64,000 bases of DNA, from contig NZ_JAFLNE010000004.1 in NCBI RefSeq assembly GCF_017313225.1, forward strand, positions 310,001-374,000, in the 5' to 3' direction. Under the pieces are notes generated by a model. The model was not told the DNA's origin, made no database searches, and worked only from the letters and a program-made list of their open reading frames with translations. Each line of letters begins with the position of its first letter. Positions within the stretch are counted from its first letter, which is position 1. Positions 45,282-55,233 of this stretch are shown in pieces. The DNA is from Allomuricauda sp. CAU 1633 (GTDB lineage Bacteria > Bacteroidota > Bacteroidia > Flavobacteriales > Flavobacteriaceae). Both the position numbers and the translations under genes were made by a program.

Positions 45282-46265
45282 ATGGATTTTTCCTTTTTCA
45301 AAAAGACCCTTTTAATTTTCTTGCTTTCGCCTGTTTTTTTGAGTGCCCAATATACCGATGTTATCAATTCCAACCGACCTGGTAGGGCTGTGAGTGCGTA
45401 TGCCGTTGGAAAAAATGTGGTTCAGGCTGAAGTGGGGTTGTTTTATGAACAACAGGACAATGTGGACCTAAATTCAGATTCCAATATTTTTGGAACCGAT
45501 ATGGCCCTGAGGTACGGATTTCTTTTTGAAGAATTGGAAATCAACTGGGAAGGGTCTTTCATGAAGCAGAACATTAACTATCCGGATTTTGGGATTGAAG
45601 GGAAACTAGCAGATTTCTCCCGTAACCGACTTGGTGTAAAATATCTTATTTATGATCCCTACAAGAATCCAGAACGGAACAAACCAAATTTATACAGCTG
45701 GCGAGCCAATAATTTGTTCCAATGGAAAAATCTAATCCCTGCAGTTTCTTTGTATGGTGGGGTTAATTTTGTGTTGGGTGATAATCCATTTTATCCTGGA
45801 GAACCTACAACTTCCTACCGAGGGGCCATTGCCACCCAAAGTAGGCTATCTCCAAGGTTCGTCCTTATTTCCAATGTGGCGTATGACCGCATTGGCACCG
45901 ATTTTCCGGAGTGGCGGTATGCCCTATCCCTTTCGCATGCCCTTAGAGACCCACGGTGGAGCATCTTTTTTGAAGGGCAAGGGATATCAGGAGATCGGTA
46001 TTCCGATATCATTTTACGAACAGGGGTGGCCCGTTTGCTCAGTCCTAACTTCCAAGTTGATCTTCATATGGGCTCCGGGTTTAAAAACGACCCTTCCCGC
46101 CTATTTGTGGTGCTTGGTGCCTCCTACCGCTTGGACTTCCACAAAGACAGCTTTAAAACCATTGACACCCAAAGCAGCAATCAGAATGGGAAAATCAAAA
46201 GGAATTCCAATAAGAAAAAATCAAAAAAGCGAAAGAAAAAAGACAAAGACGCCATTGACTTCTAA
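45282..46265 (+). CDS. Outer membrane beta-barrel protein, transporter-like
   Basis: 327 residues. Signal peptide to about residue 23 (FLSAQ). The mature part is alternating amphipathic strands (VNFVLGDNPFYPGEP, FVLISNVAYDRIGTDFPE, SRLFVVLGASYRLDFH), like the MetA-pathway/transporter family of outer membrane proteins. The last about 30 residues are a Lys/Arg-rich tail (NKKKSKKRKKKDKDAIDF) after the final barrel strand, probably facing the periplasm. Function unknown. Confidence 0.78.
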   Translation: MDFSFFKKTLLIFLLSPVFLSAQYTDVINSNRPGRAVSAYAVGKNVVQAEVGLFYEQQDNVDLNSDSNIFGTDMALRYGFLFEELEINWEGSFMKQNINYPDFGIEGKLADFSRNRLGVKYLIYDPYKNPERNKPNLYSWRANNLFQWKNLIPAVSLYGGVNFVLGDNPFYPGEPTTSYRGAIATQSRLSPRFVLISNVAYDRIGTDFPEWRYALSLSHALRDPRWSIFFEGQGISGDRYSDIILRTGVARLLSPNFQVDLHMGSGFKNDPSRLFVVLGASYRLDFHKDSFKTIDTQSSNQNGKIKRNSNKKKSKKRKKKDKDAIDF

Positions 46266-46330
46266 GTTTTACGCCCAATACTTTTATGCTGTAGGTAATA
46301 TTGCTAATATTGACCTGTAAAAAATGATGT

Positions 46331-47452
46331 ATGATTACCATCAAGCAGGTCCAATCAAAAGCGGATTTAAAACGCTTTGTAAAATTTCCCTTTTCCCTTT
46401 ATAAAGATTCCCCATACTGGGTTCCTCCCATCATTAAAGATGAGATGGCCTCCTTTGATGCCAGCAAAAATCCTGTTTTTAAAAATGCCGAAGCCGCTTT
46501 CTTTTTGGCCTACAAGGGTAATCAAGTGGTGGGACGTGTGGCCGCCATCATCAATTGGTTGGAGGTGAACGAACAAAAAGTTCGGAAAATGCGTTTTGGC
46601 TGGTTTGATTTTGTGGATGATTTTGAAGTTTCCAAAGCTTTGTTGGATAAGGTAGCTGAAATCGGGAAAGAAAATCAGTTGGAATACATGGAAGGTCCTG
46701 TAGGGTTTTCTAATTTGGATAAAGTGGGAGTCCTTATTGAAGGATTTGACCATATCGGCACTATGATTACTTGGTACAACCATCCATACTATCAAAAGCA
46801 TTACGAAGAACACGGATTTGTAAAGGAAAAGGAATATCTGGAAAACAAATTCCTTGCCGCCGCGGCCGACCCTGCATTATTTGAGAAAGCCAATTTGTTG
46901 GTGAAAAAGCGGTATGGCCTCAGAGAAATGAACTTTACGAACAGCAAAGAAATTATGCCGTGGGTGGACAAGATGTTCGACCTCTTTAATGAGAGTTACG
47001 CCAAACTATCCTCTTTTGTAAAGATTACGGATATACAGAAGGAATACTTCAAGAAAAAATATATCAGTTTCATCAATCCAGAATACATCAAATTTGTGGT
47101 GGATTCTGATGATAATCTGGCTGCCTTTGCTATTGTTATGCCCTCATTTTCAAAAGCATTGCAGAAAGCGAATGGACACTTATTCCCTACAGGAATATTT
47201 CATCTGTTGAAAGCCAAAAAAGAAAGCAAAGATGTTATCTTTTATTTAATCGGTATCCATCCCAACTATCAGAACAAGGGGGTAACGGCCATCATTTTCA
47301 ATGAATATTACCACACATTTAAGGACAAGGGAATTATAAACTGCATCCGTACCCCTGAGCTAGAGGACAATGTGGCTATTCGGCAGATGTGGAAACACTT
47401 TAATCCAGTAACCCATAAACGGCGCAGAACCTACAGAAAAGGTTTAAAATAG
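46331..47452 (+). CDS. GNAT-fold acyltransferase-like protein
   Basis: 373 residues, cytoplasmic. It opens with ADLKRFVKFPFSLYKDSPYWVPPII and has two parts that look like acetyltransferase halves: AFFLAYKGNQVVGRVAAIIN near residue 55-75 (beta4 region) and FYLIGIHPNYQNKGVTAIIFNEYY near 300 (the acyl-CoA-binding Q/RxxGxG/A-like turn). This double arrangement is shared by a conserved Bacteroidota family of unproven activity. It lies 65 bases after the outer membrane gene. Confidence 0.75.
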   Translation: MITIKQVQSKADLKRFVKFPFSLYKDSPYWVPPIIKDEMASFDASKNPVFKNAEAAFFLAYKGNQVVGRVAAIINWLEVNEQKVRKMRFGWFDFVDDFEVSKALLDKVAEIGKENQLEYMEGPVGFSNLDKVGVLIEGFDHIGTMITWYNHPYYQKHYEEHGFVKEKEYLENKFLAAAADPALFEKANLLVKKRYGLREMNFTNSKEIMPWVDKMFDLFNESYAKLSSFVKITDIQKEYFKKKYISFINPEYIKFVVDSDDNLAAFAIVMPSFSKALQKANGHLFPTGIFHLLKAKKESKDVIFYLIGIHPNYQNKGVTAIIFNEYYHTFKDKGIINCIRTPELEDNVAIRQMWKHFNPVTHKRRRTYRKGLK

Positions 47453-47544
47453 TTTATTGTCTACAAAAATCGGTAGAACATTTGTTTTTTGGGAATATTT
47501 GCTGAAATTTAGGGCACTTCCCCCTCCAACTAGCACTGTAAACC

Positions 47545-48903
47545 ATGAAATACGTTTTTGCCAGTATTGCCATTGCTCTTCTTTGGGGCTGTAAATCCAA
47601 AACTGAAGCTTCAGTTCCTTATGACATGATACTGTCAAACATCAATGTAATTGATGGAACGGGCAAATCAATGCAAGTAGGGGTTTCCGTGGCAATAACG
47701 AATGGAAAAATCGTGGCTATCGACAGCGAATTTTCCAGTGAAGCCTTAACATATATAGATGGAACGGGTAAATATCTCATCCCCGGCTTGTTTGATTGCC
47801 ACACCCATACCATGGATTATAACCGGGATTTCCCAAGGTTTATGCATTACGGGGTTACATCTATCTTCATAACAGGCGGGAGTTTATGTACAGATGCGTA
47901 CTATTCGGAAATGCGTGAACGGGGCGAACAAGATTCCATTCCAGCACCAAGAGTTTATCATACGAGCCAGCATTTTACGATGGAAGGAAGGCACCCTTCC
48001 AAGACCTATGCTAGTAGTAATTGGCGTGATGGAGAGAGCATTTTCTATTTGAAGGACACCGTTCAAATTGAAAAATTGGTACAACGGGTTTCCAAAAATC
48101 CAATTGTTGGAATAAAGCTGACCATTGAAGATGGGCCAGCCCCGCCTTTTGTTGAACGGATGCCCCAAGAGTTCATAAATAAAACAGTTAAAGAAGCGGA
48201 CAAATACAGCATGGAGGTATTCGCACATGTTAGTGACAACACGGAGTTGGAAATGGCCATCAATGCAGGTGTTCAAAATTTGATTCATTATACAGGGGTA
48301 AACATTGATCCTACCAATGAAAATCAGGTAGAACTATTAAAAGAGTTTATACAGCGCGACCCATCTTGGGTTACCACTTTGATGATAGATAAGTCTTTTT
48401 TGTATCCTTTACATCCTGAATGGTTTGAAAATGATGCAATGCTGCCAGAATACCAAGAGAAAGTCAATGCTATAACACCGGACTTAATGAAACGTTCAAA
48501 TATGCATGCAATGGGATTGAGAGAGGAATACGGAATGGAGGGTGCCAATTTATCCCAAGGGATCATTCCTCAGGTTCAAGATATTCAGTATCTGTATGGT
48601 AAAGGGTTCAATATGGTTTTGGGAACTGACACAGGTAATGATTTTAACTTTCCTGGCTATAGCCTGCATGAGGAAATGCAACTTATGGAAATGGGCGGAA
48701 TCCCAAAACTGGATATCATAAAAATGGGCACTTTAAATGCTGCTAAAATGATGGGGGTTGAAGACCATTTAGGTTCCATAGAAATTGGTAAGGTTGCAGA
48801 TATGGTGATTTTGGATAAAAATCCGTTGGAATCCATCCATAATACATTATCCATCAACACCGTACTAAAAAATGGGGTGATTCAAAAACGGATAAATAAT
48901 TAA
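47545..48903 (+). CDS. Metal-dependent amidohydrolase lipoprotein
   Basis: 452 residues. The leader ends in ALLWGC, a lipobox. The amidohydrolase barrel shows YLIPGLFDCHTHT (HxH), GIKLTIED, FAHVSDN, LIHYTG and MVLGTDTGND (last Asp ligand), and a C-terminal GKVADMVILDKNPLESI, the imidazolonepropionase/dipeptidase-like pattern. It probably acts in the periplasm on a cyclic amide or dipeptide. Ends 3 bases before the stop of the convergent acyltransferase gene. Confidence 0.88.
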   Translation: MKYVFASIAIALLWGCKSKTEASVPYDMILSNINVIDGTGKSMQVGVSVAITNGKIVAIDSEFSSEALTYIDGTGKYLIPGLFDCHTHTMDYNRDFPRFMHYGVTSIFITGGSLCTDAYYSEMRERGEQDSIPAPRVYHTSQHFTMEGRHPSKTYASSNWRDGESIFYLKDTVQIEKLVQRVSKNPIVGIKLTIEDGPAPPFVERMPQEFINKTVKEADKYSMEVFAHVSDNTELEMAINAGVQNLIHYTGVNIDPTNENQVELLKEFIQRDPSWVTTLMIDKSFLYPLHPEWFENDAMLPEYQEKVNAITPDLMKRSNMHAMGLREEYGMEGANLSQGIIPQVQDIQYLYGKGFNMVLGTDTGNDFNFPGYSLHEEMQLMEMGGIPKLDIIKMGTLNAAKMMGVEDHLGSIEIGKVADMVILDKNPLESIHNTLSINTVLKNGVIQKRINN

Positions 48904-48906
48904 AAT

Positions 48907-50166
48907 TTACTCACCCATGGCTGCAGCTACGGCAGCAGAAAGTCGCTTGTAGGTACCGTTTTGCAGTCGTTCCCTAATAGATGAAAAGGCATCCAAGGTT
49001 TCCGCAATATCTTCCATGGTATGAGTCGCTGTTGGAATCAAACGTAAGAGAATCAATCCTTTTGGAATTACCGGATATACCACAATGGAACAGAAAATTC
49101 CATGATTTTCCCGTAAGTCCTTCACCAAGGCCATGGCCTCTGGGATACTACCGTTTAAATATACTGGCGTAACACAGCTGGAAGTCGTTCCAAGGTCAAA
49201 ACCACGATCACGAAGACCGTTTTGTAGGGCATTCACGTTTTCCCAAAGTTTTGCTTTCAATTCGGGCATGGTGCGCAACATGTCCAATCGCTTTAACGCT
49301 CCTTTTACATAAACCATAGGAAGCGACTTGGCAAACATTTGTGACCTGAGATTGTATTTTAAGTATTCTATGATTTCTTTATCAGCGGCGACAAAAGCCC
49401 CTATTCCGGCCATGGATTTGGCAAAAGTGGCCAAGTATACATCAATTTCATCCTGAACACCTTGCTCCTCTCCTGCTCCTGCTCCTGTTTTTCCCAAAGT
49501 TCCAAAACCGTGGGCATCATCTACCAACAACCTGAAAGTGAACTTTTTCTTCAAATCCACAATTTCCTTGAGAATACCTTGTTCACCCCTCATTCCAAAA
49601 ACACCTTCGGATATCACCAAAATACCACCTCCGGTCTCATTGGCGAGTTTTGTGGCCCGTTCCAAGTTTTTTTCCAAACTTTCGGGGTCGTTATGCTTAA
49701 AGGTGAATCGTTTTCCCATGTGCAGTCGAACACCATCTATGATACAGGCGTGGCAATCCACATCGTATACAATGATATCATCTTTGGATACAAGCGCATC
49801 AATGACCGACATGAATCCTTGGTAACCAAAATTTAAAAGATAAGAAGCTTCTTTATGGACAAATTCAGCCAATTCTCGTTCCAATTGTTCATGGTAATCG
49901 GTATGTCCACTCATCATTCGGGCACCCATAGGGTAAGCGGCCCCATGTTCATGGGCAGCATCACCATCAACTTTCTTAATTTCGGGTAGATTGGCAAGCC
50001 CTAAATAGTCATTGATACTCCATGTAATTACATCCTTTCCTTGGAATTTCATTCGATTGGAGATGGGTCCATCCAATTTCGGGAATACAAAATAGCCTTC
50101 TGCCTGTGATGCCCATTTTCCCAACGGACCTTTATTCTCAATGATTCTATCAAATAAATCTCTCAT
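48907..50166 (-). CDS. capB: Alpha-oxoamine synthase, probable cysteate C-acyltransferase (CapB-like)
   Basis: 419 residues of the PLP-dependent alpha-oxoamine synthase family (serine palmitoyltransferase, KBL, BioF). Visible are ITWSINDYLGLANLPE, HEHGAAYPMGARMMSGHTDYHEQLE, VDDAHGFGTLGKTGAG and the PLP Lys in LATFAKSMAGIGAF. In Bacteroidota this subgroup includes the enzyme joining cysteate with a fatty acyl-CoA to make capnine, a sulfonolipid of gliding bacteria. The gene lies downstream of a CBS-like synthase fitting CapA. A serine palmitoyltransferase for sphingolipids is the alternative. Confidence 0.8.
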   Translation of the reverse strand: MRDLFDRIIENKGPLGKWASQAEGYFVFPKLDGPISNRMKFQGKDVITWSINDYLGLANLPEIKKVDGDAAHEHGAAYPMGARMMSGHTDYHEQLERELAEFVHKEASYLLNFGYQGFMSVIDALVSKDDIIVYDVDCHACIIDGVRLHMGKRFTFKHNDPESLEKNLERATKLANETGGGILVISEGVFGMRGEQGILKEIVDLKKKFTFRLLVDDAHGFGTLGKTGAGAGEEQGVQDEIDVYLATFAKSMAGIGAFVAADKEIIEYLKYNLRSQMFAKSLPMVYVKGALKRLDMLRTMPELKAKLWENVNALQNGLRDRGFDLGTTSSCVTPVYLNGSIPEAMALVKDLRENHGIFCSIVVYPVIPKGLILLRLIPTATHTMEDIAETLDAFSSIRERLQNGTYKRLSAAVAAAMGE

Positions 50167-50189
50167 CTACCTTAAAATTGTTTCAAATG

Positions 50190-50197
50190 CAAAAATA
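50190..50197 (-). promoter_or_regulatory. Bacteroidota -7 element for the CapB-like gene
   Basis: TATTTTTG on the minus strand (TAnnTTTG), giving a leader of about 17 bases before ATG 50166. With the terminator at 50239 it implies separate transcription from the upstream gene. Confidence 0.45.
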
Positions 50198-50238
50198 TAG
50201 ATTTTTACGAACCTCGCATAACGATTTTTTCACATAAA

Positions 50239-50267
50239 AAAACGACAATGAATTCCATTGCCGTTTT
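50239..50267 (-). terminator. Terminator after the CapA-like gene
   Basis: Stem AAAACGGCAATG / CATTGTCGTTTT (minus strand, one G-T pair) around GAATT, with a T-run, 23 bases after the stop at 50290. Confidence 0.75.
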
Positions 50268-50289
50268 AATTGAGTTGAATTACATCTTT

Positions 50290-51330
50290 TTATTTGATGT
50301 ATTCTATCTTTTCGGGTACCTCGGCATTTTTAATATCGAAAAACCCTTGGTTTTCCATCCACTCATTGCTATATATTTTACTCATATATCTTGAACCATG
50401 GTCTGGGAAAATAACAACTACATTGCTATCTTCAGTGAATTCTCCCTCTGTGTTCAGTTGATATAGGGCCTGCATGGCGGCACCACTGGTGTACCCCACA
50501 AACATACCTTCGGCATGGGCAATTTTACGCGCCATGTGGGCACTTTCGCCATCGGTGACCTTAATATAACGGTCTATACTGTTGAAATCCGTGGCGGCGG
50601 GAATCAAGTTTTTACCCAATCCCTCAATACGATATGGATATACCTCATTATGGTCAAACTCCCCTGTTTCATGGTACTTTTTAAGAATAGATCCATAGGC
50701 ATCAACTCCCAATATTTTAATCTTGGGGTTTTGCTCCTTTAGATAACGGGAAATTCCAGATATGGTACCTCCTGTTCCACTACAAGCCACCAAATGGGTG
50801 ATATTACCATTGGTTTGCTCCCAAATTTCAGGACCAGTGGTCTGGTAATGGGCCTCTATATTGAGTTCGTTGAAGTATTGATTGATATAAATGGAGTTCT
50901 CGGTCTCCTTGTGCAGGGTTTTGGCCACTTCGTAATACGATCTTGGGTCATCTGCACTAACGTGGGCGGGGCATACATAAACCTTGGCTCCCATAGACCG
51001 CAACATATCTATCTTGTCTGGGGATGATTTTGAACTGACCGCCAAAATACATTTATATCCTTTTACGATACTCACCATAGCCAAGCTAAAACCTGTATTC
51101 CCGGAAGTGGTCTCAATAATGGTACTTCCAGGTTTTAGAATCCCTTTACGCTCGGCTTCCTCTATGATATAGGCTGCTATCCTATCCTTTGAAGAGTGTC
51201 CAGGATTAAAGCATTCCAATTTGGCATAAAAGTTTCCAGTAAGGGGGGCTGCGATTTTGTTAAGCTTAACTAAGGGGGTATTTCCAATTAGGTCAAGGAT
51301 ATTGCTACACGCATTTATCTGTTTTTTCAT
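50290..51330 (-). CDS. capA: CBS-like PLP synthase, probable cysteate synthase (CapA-like)
   Basis: 346 residues of the cysteine synthase/cystathionine beta-synthase family: [10 protein letters not shown], the PLP Lys in [24 protein letters not shown] and the phosphate-binding [13 protein letters not shown]. The C-terminal [16 protein letters not shown] is nearer to cystathionine beta-synthase than to CysK. CapA, which makes cysteate from O-phosphoserine and sulfite, is reported to be closely related to CBS, and the neighbour is a CapB-like enzyme. Ordinary cysteine synthase is the main alternative. Confidence 0.78.
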   Translation of the reverse strand: MKKQINACSNILDLIGNTPLVKLNKIAAPLTGNFYAKLECFNPGHSSKDRIAAYIIEEAERKGILKPGSTIIETTSGNTGFSLAMVSIVKGYKCILAVSSKSSPDKIDMLRSMGAKVYVCPAHVSADDPRSYYEVAKTLHKETENSIYINQYFNELNIEAHYQTTGPEIWEQTNGNITHLVACSGTGGTISGISRYLKEQNPKIKILGVDAYGSILKKYHETGEFDHNEVYPYRIEGLGKNLIPAATDFNSIDRYIKVTDGESAHMARKIAHAEGMFVGYTSGAAMQALYQLNTEGEFTEDSNVVVIFPDHGSRYMSKIYSNEWMENQGFFDIKNAEVPEKIEYIK

Positions 51331-51383
51331 AACTGGTATTAGGTAAGGAACAAATTTTTGAAATTACAAAAGTTCATTCGGCA

Positions 51384-51391
51384 CAAAAATA
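51384..51391 (-). promoter_or_regulatory. Bacteroidota -7 element for the CapA-like gene
   Basis: TATTTTTG on the minus strand (TAnnTTTG), about 47 bases before ATG 51330. Confidence 0.4.
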
Positions 51392-51402
51392 GTATTTTAT
51401 TT

Positions 51403-53538
51403 TTAAAGGGTTTTCCCTTCTAGGTCTAAAATGAAGGTATACGCCTTTGCAGTTTCCTTTAAAGCTTCAAATCTACCCGAAGCTCCTCCATGCCCTGCAT
51501 CCATATTCGTATCCAAAAACAAGAGGTGGCCATCCGTCTTAAATTCCCTTAATTTTGCAACCCATTTAGCTGGTTCCCAATATTGTACCTGAGAATCGTG
51601 CAGTCCTGTGGATACATATAAATTAGGGTATGCCTTGGCCTCTACATTGTCATAGGGTGAATAGGATTTAATGTAATCGTAATAATCCTTGTCATTCGGA
51701 TTTCCCCATTCATCATATTCTCCGGTGGTCAACGGGATGGAATCATCCAACATGGTAGTGACCACATCCACAAAAGGCACTTCCGCAATGACGCCATTGT
51801 AGAGTTCCGGTGCCATATTTATGATGGCTCCCATCAAAAGTCCACCAGCAGAACCGCCACTGGCGTATAAATGCTCCGGACTGGTGTATTTCTGTTCAAT
51901 CAGGAATTTGGAGCAATCAATAAAGTCTGTGAACGTGTTCTTTTTGTTGAACAACTTCCCGTCTTCATACCAAGGTCTTCCCAAATACTCCCCTCCTCTT
52001 ACATGGGCGATGGCATAAATGAAGCCTCTATCCAACAAACTCAACCGCACTGATGAAAAATAAGGATCTATGGTACTACCGTATGAACCATAGGCATATT
52101 GAAACAACGGACTCGTACCGTCCAAAGGGGTGTCTTTTCGATACACCAATGAAATGGGCACTTTCTTCCCATCTTGGGCCGTAGCCCATAAACGCTCGGT
52201 TTTATAATTCTCCTTATCGAATTTACCGCCCAAAACCTCTTGCTCCTTCAACACTTTTTTAGTGCGCGTCTTCATATTAAAGTCGATAATGGTATACGGC
52301 GCTCCCATTTCGTTATAATAATACCGAAGCTCATCGGTATCAAAATCCAAGTTTACCGAAGCTCCAGCCACATAGGTTTCACTGTTGAAAGGCAAATAAT
52401 AGCTTTCCGAGCCATCCCAGCGGGATATTTTCATCTGATTGAGCCCATTCTCACGCTCCGAAAGCACATAATAATCCCGAAAAATCTCCACATCTTCCAA
52501 CAAAACGTCACGTCTGTGGGGAATGAATTCTTGCCAATGCTCTGATGATGTATTGTTTTCATCTGCTCGCATCAGCTTAAAATTGGTGGCCTTATCCCGA
52601 TTCGTTAGAATATAAAAATTACCATCGTAGTGAGCGATGGAGTATTCCACCCCTAATTCCCGTGGGGAAAACACCTTAAAACTTCCATTGGGATCGTCCG
52701 CATTCAAAGTACGGTATTCGGTGGTCATTGTACTTACTGAGCCAATGACAATATATTTTCGGGATTTGGTCTTGTAGACAAAAGTGCTATAGGTGGAATC
52801 CTTTTCATGGAACACCAACTCATCATTTTCCGCAGAAGTTCCCAAGACATGCTTAAAAATTTTATCAGAACGCAGGGTCACAGGGTCTTTTTTGGTGTAG
52901 AATAGGGTTTTCCCATCGTTTGCCCAAACGGAACCACCGGTGGTATTTTCGATAATATCAGGGTAAATTTCTCCCGTTTGTAGGTTTTTAATCTGAATGT
53001 TGTACTGCCTTCTGGAAATTGTATCGGTACCAAAAGAGGCCAGGGTATTGTCTGGACTTACGGAGATACCTTTTAGATTGAAGAATTCATGCCCTTCGGC
53101 CATTTGATTGCAGTCGAACATAATCTCCTCGGCCGCATCTAAACTATCCTTTTTTCGAGAATAAATGGGGTACTCCTTCCCCTGTTCATACCGATTAATG
53201 TACCAATAGCCATCCAGTTTATAGGGTACGGAGGAGTCTACCTCCTTAATTCGAGACTTCATTTCCAAAAAAAGGTCCTCTTGGAACTTTTTGGTATGGG
53301 CCGTCATTTTTTGGTAGTAGTCGTTTTCAGCATTGAGATAATCTATTACGGCCTGGTCTTCCCTATTGTTCATCCAATAGTAGTTGTCTATCCGAATATC
53401 GCCGTGTTTTTCCAGTTTGGTTGGAATCTTTTTAGCTACCGGGGGTTGTATTTGCATCAAATCGTTACGGTTTTGGCAAGAGCCTGCAAAAATAAGGTAT
53501 ATTCCGAGAATAGAAAGGGTTGGATTGATTCGTTTCAT
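51403..53538 (-). CDS. S9-family oligopeptidase B-like lipoprotein
   Basis: 711 residues. The leader ends in IFAGSC, a lipobox. N-terminal half is a seven-bladed propeller; the catalytic domain holds [10 protein letters not shown] (nucleophile Ser), [12 protein letters not shown] (Asp) and [10 protein letters not shown] (His). The [14 protein letters not shown] segment is the oligopeptidase B signature, which favours cleavage after Lys/Arg. It should degrade short peptides in the periplasm. I take ATG 53538 since the leader starts there; a longer in-frame start at 53577 looks untranslated. Confidence 0.9.
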   Translation of the reverse strand: MKRINPTLSILGIYLIFAGSCQNRNDLMQIQPPVAKKIPTKLEKHGDIRIDNYYWMNNREDQAVIDYLNAENDYYQKMTAHTKKFQEDLFLEMKSRIKEVDSSVPYKLDGYWYINRYEQGKEYPIYSRKKDSLDAAEEIMFDCNQMAEGHEFFNLKGISVSPDNTLASFGTDTISRRQYNIQIKNLQTGEIYPDIIENTTGGSVWANDGKTLFYTKKDPVTLRSDKIFKHVLGTSAENDELVFHEKDSTYSTFVYKTKSRKYIVIGSVSTMTTEYRTLNADDPNGSFKVFSPRELGVEYSIAHYDGNFYILTNRDKATNFKLMRADENNTSSEHWQEFIPHRRDVLLEDVEIFRDYYVLSERENGLNQMKISRWDGSESYYLPFNSETYVAGASVNLDFDTDELRYYYNEMGAPYTIIDFNMKTRTKKVLKEQEVLGGKFDKENYKTERLWATAQDGKKVPISLVYRKDTPLDGTSPLFQYAYGSYGSTIDPYFSSVRLSLLDRGFIYAIAHVRGGEYLGRPWYEDGKLFNKKNTFTDFIDCSKFLIEQKYTSPEHLYASGGSAGGLLMGAIINMAPELYNGVIAEVPFVDVVTTMLDDSIPLTTGEYDEWGNPNDKDYYDYIKSYSPYDNVEAKAYPNLYVSTGLHDSQVQYWEPAKWVAKLREFKTDGHLLFLDTNMDAGHGGASGRFEALKETAKAYTFILDLEGKTL

Positions 53539-53562
53539 CCAGTTTGATTTCTGCCAAATTAG

Positions 53563-53570
53563 TATTTTTG
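53563..53570 (+). promoter_or_regulatory. Bacteroidota promoter for the YbaB-like gene
   Basis: TATTTTTG (TAnnTTTG) with TTTG 16 bases upstream at 53543-53546, giving a leader of about 25 bases before ATG 53601. Confidence 0.45.
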
Positions 53571-53600
53571 AAGTCAACTAGACACAAAAAAATTACAGCT

Positions 53601-53927
53601 ATGTTTGGAGATATCATGGGAATGATGGGTAAACTCAAAGAAACCCAGAAAAAAGTACAGAAAACCAAGGAACGTTTGAACACGGTGATGATAGATGAGC
53701 AATCTTCCGATGGTTTACTAAAAGTGACCTTAACCGCCAACCGTGAAATTAAATCCATCAGCATTGACGATTCCCTTTTTCAGGATAAGGAACAACTAGA
53801 AGATTATTTGGTCCTTATCCTGAACAAGGCCATTGAAAAAGCTACCAACGTAAATGAAACGGAGTTGGCCGCTGTGGCTAAAGAAGGTATGCCCAATATT
53901 CCTGGGATGGATGCTTTTATGAAATAA
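53601..53927 (+). CDS. YbaB/EbfC nucleoid-associated protein
   Basis: 108 residues. [19 protein letters not shown], then a beta region ([22 protein letters not shown]) and a helix ([13 protein letters not shown]), with a Met/Gly/Pro-rich tail, match the YbaB family that binds DNA as a dimer. The upstream in-frame ATG at 53544 is rejected because it lies upstream of the promoter box. It diverges from the oligopeptidase gene. Confidence 0.9.
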   Translation: MFGDIMGMMGKLKETQKKVQKTKERLNTVMIDEQSSDGLLKVTLTANREIKSISIDDSLFQDKEQLEDYLVLILNKAIEKATNVNETELAAVAKEGMPNIPGMDAFMK

Positions 53928-53939
53928 AACATCCCTAAA

Positions 53940-54008
53940 GTCCCCTACCTGCGGCAGGGAGGCCTCAAGGGGACATTTTGATTTGTCTGGTCGAGCGCAG
54001 TCGAGACC
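53940..54008. repeat. Nested palindromes between convergent genes (REP-like)
   Basis: GTCCCCT (53940-53946) pairs with AGGGGAC (53968-53974) around a smaller palindrome CCTGC-G-GCAGG (53948-53958). A second imperfect palindrome GGTCGAGCGCAGTCGAGACC lies at 53989-54008. Words like TCGAGCGCAGTCGA are, from memory, common between genes in Bacteroidota. It may act as a terminator for the YbaB-like gene. Confidence 0.5.
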
Positions 54009-54043
54009 TACAAAGGCTTCTCCACTGCCCTCGAAGTGACATC

Positions 54044-55069
54044 TTATCCAATTGTTTTCAGGATTTTAAGGAAATGCTGGTGCATCTCATCCGTATAGTC
54101 TAAATGGGTGACGATGCGCAGTTTGCCCTGCCCCATACCAATGATGGAAATCTGGTTTTCGGTGAGTTTGGTCAAAAAATCTGCTGATGTCATTTTGGAT
54201 TCATCCAATTCAAAAATGATGATGTTAGTCTCAATGGGTTCAACTTTCTTGATGAAATCCAACGAGGATAACACCTCCCCTATTTCAGCAGCTTTCTTGT
54301 GATCTTCCGTCAACCGTTCCACATGATGGTCCATGGCGTAGATTCCGGCTGCAGCTAAAAAACCAGATTGCCGCATACCACCTCCCAAAACTTTACGAAT
54401 CCGAAGCGCTTTATCAATCAAATTTTTATCTCCCACCAAAACGGAGCCTACCGGACATCCCATTCCTTTGCTCAGACAAACACTAATGGTGTCAAATAGG
54501 TTGCCATAGGCTTTAGGATCTTCCCCTTTGGCTACAAGAGCGTTCCACAAACGGGCACCATCCAAATGGTACTTTAGACCGTGCTCATCACAAACTTTCC
54601 GGATTCTTTTGAGCTCTTCAAAATCCCAACAGGCACCACCACCTTTGTTGGTAGTATTTTCAATACAGACCAAAGAGGTCAAGGGACTGTGGTAAAAATC
54701 AGGGGGATTTATGGCTTCTTCCACTTGTTGAGCTGTCATCATCCCGCGATGACCGTCCACCAGCTTACAGGAAACACCACTATTGAAACTTACACCACCA
54801 CCTTCATAATTATAAACGTGGGCATATTTGTCACAAATCAACTGGTCTCCCGGTTGCGTATGCAATTTTATGGCTGTTTGGTTGGTCATGGTACCGCTCG
54901 GAAAAAACAGGGCGGCTTCCATCCCAAAGTAATCGGCCACTTTTTCTTCCAGGGCATTTACCGAAGGGTCATTTTTAAAAACATCATCCCCTACTTTAGC
55001 GGTCATTATGGCCTCCAACATTCCTGCCGTGGGTTTGGTGACCGTGTCACTTATCAGATTGATTGTCAT
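54044..55069 (-). CDS. ltaE: Low-specificity L-threonine aldolase
   Basis: 341 residues, beta-eliminating-lyase fold with PLP. It begins INLISDTVTKPTAGML and shows FFPSGTMTNQTAI, ENTTNKGGGACWD, LDGARLWNA and the PLP Lys in SVCLSKGMGCPVGSVLVG. It cleaves threonine to glycine and acetaldehyde in the cytoplasm. The gene stands alone between repeats and is convergent to YbaB. Confidence 0.9.
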   Translation of the reverse strand: MTINLISDTVTKPTAGMLEAIMTAKVGDDVFKNDPSVNALEEKVADYFGMEAALFFPSGTMTNQTAIKLHTQPGDQLICDKYAHVYNYEGGGVSFNSGVSCKLVDGHRGMMTAQQVEEAINPPDFYHSPLTSLVCIENTTNKGGGACWDFEELKRIRKVCDEHGLKYHLDGARLWNALVAKGEDPKAYGNLFDTISVCLSKGMGCPVGSVLVGDKNLIDKALRIRKVLGGGMRQSGFLAAAGIYAMDHHVERLTEDHKKAAEIGEVLSSLDFIKKVEPIETNIIIFELDESKMTSADFLTKLTENQISIIGMGQGKLRIVTHLDYTDEMHQHFLKILKTIG

Positions 55070-55233
55070 AAAAGTTCAATTTCAAGCTCAAGTTCAAACT
55101 CACTTTATTTTTAGTTTCCTTTTTATAATTTCATCATTACGTAAAACCTTCCTTCTAGAAGATGTTGCTCATAATGTCTGCCTACATCAACAGTTATGCT
55201 TGGACTTGAACTTGTATTTGTGTTTGTCCCTAT
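55070..55233. repeat. Short-word repeats flanking a 164-base gap
   Basis: AAGCTCAAGTTCAA at 55084-55097 recurs from 18806-18819. About 100 bases on, TTGGACTTGAACTTG (near 55200-55215) is close to the reverse complement of the same word family. Together they form an interrupted inverted pair. No gene or promoter is recognised here. Confidence 0.5.
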
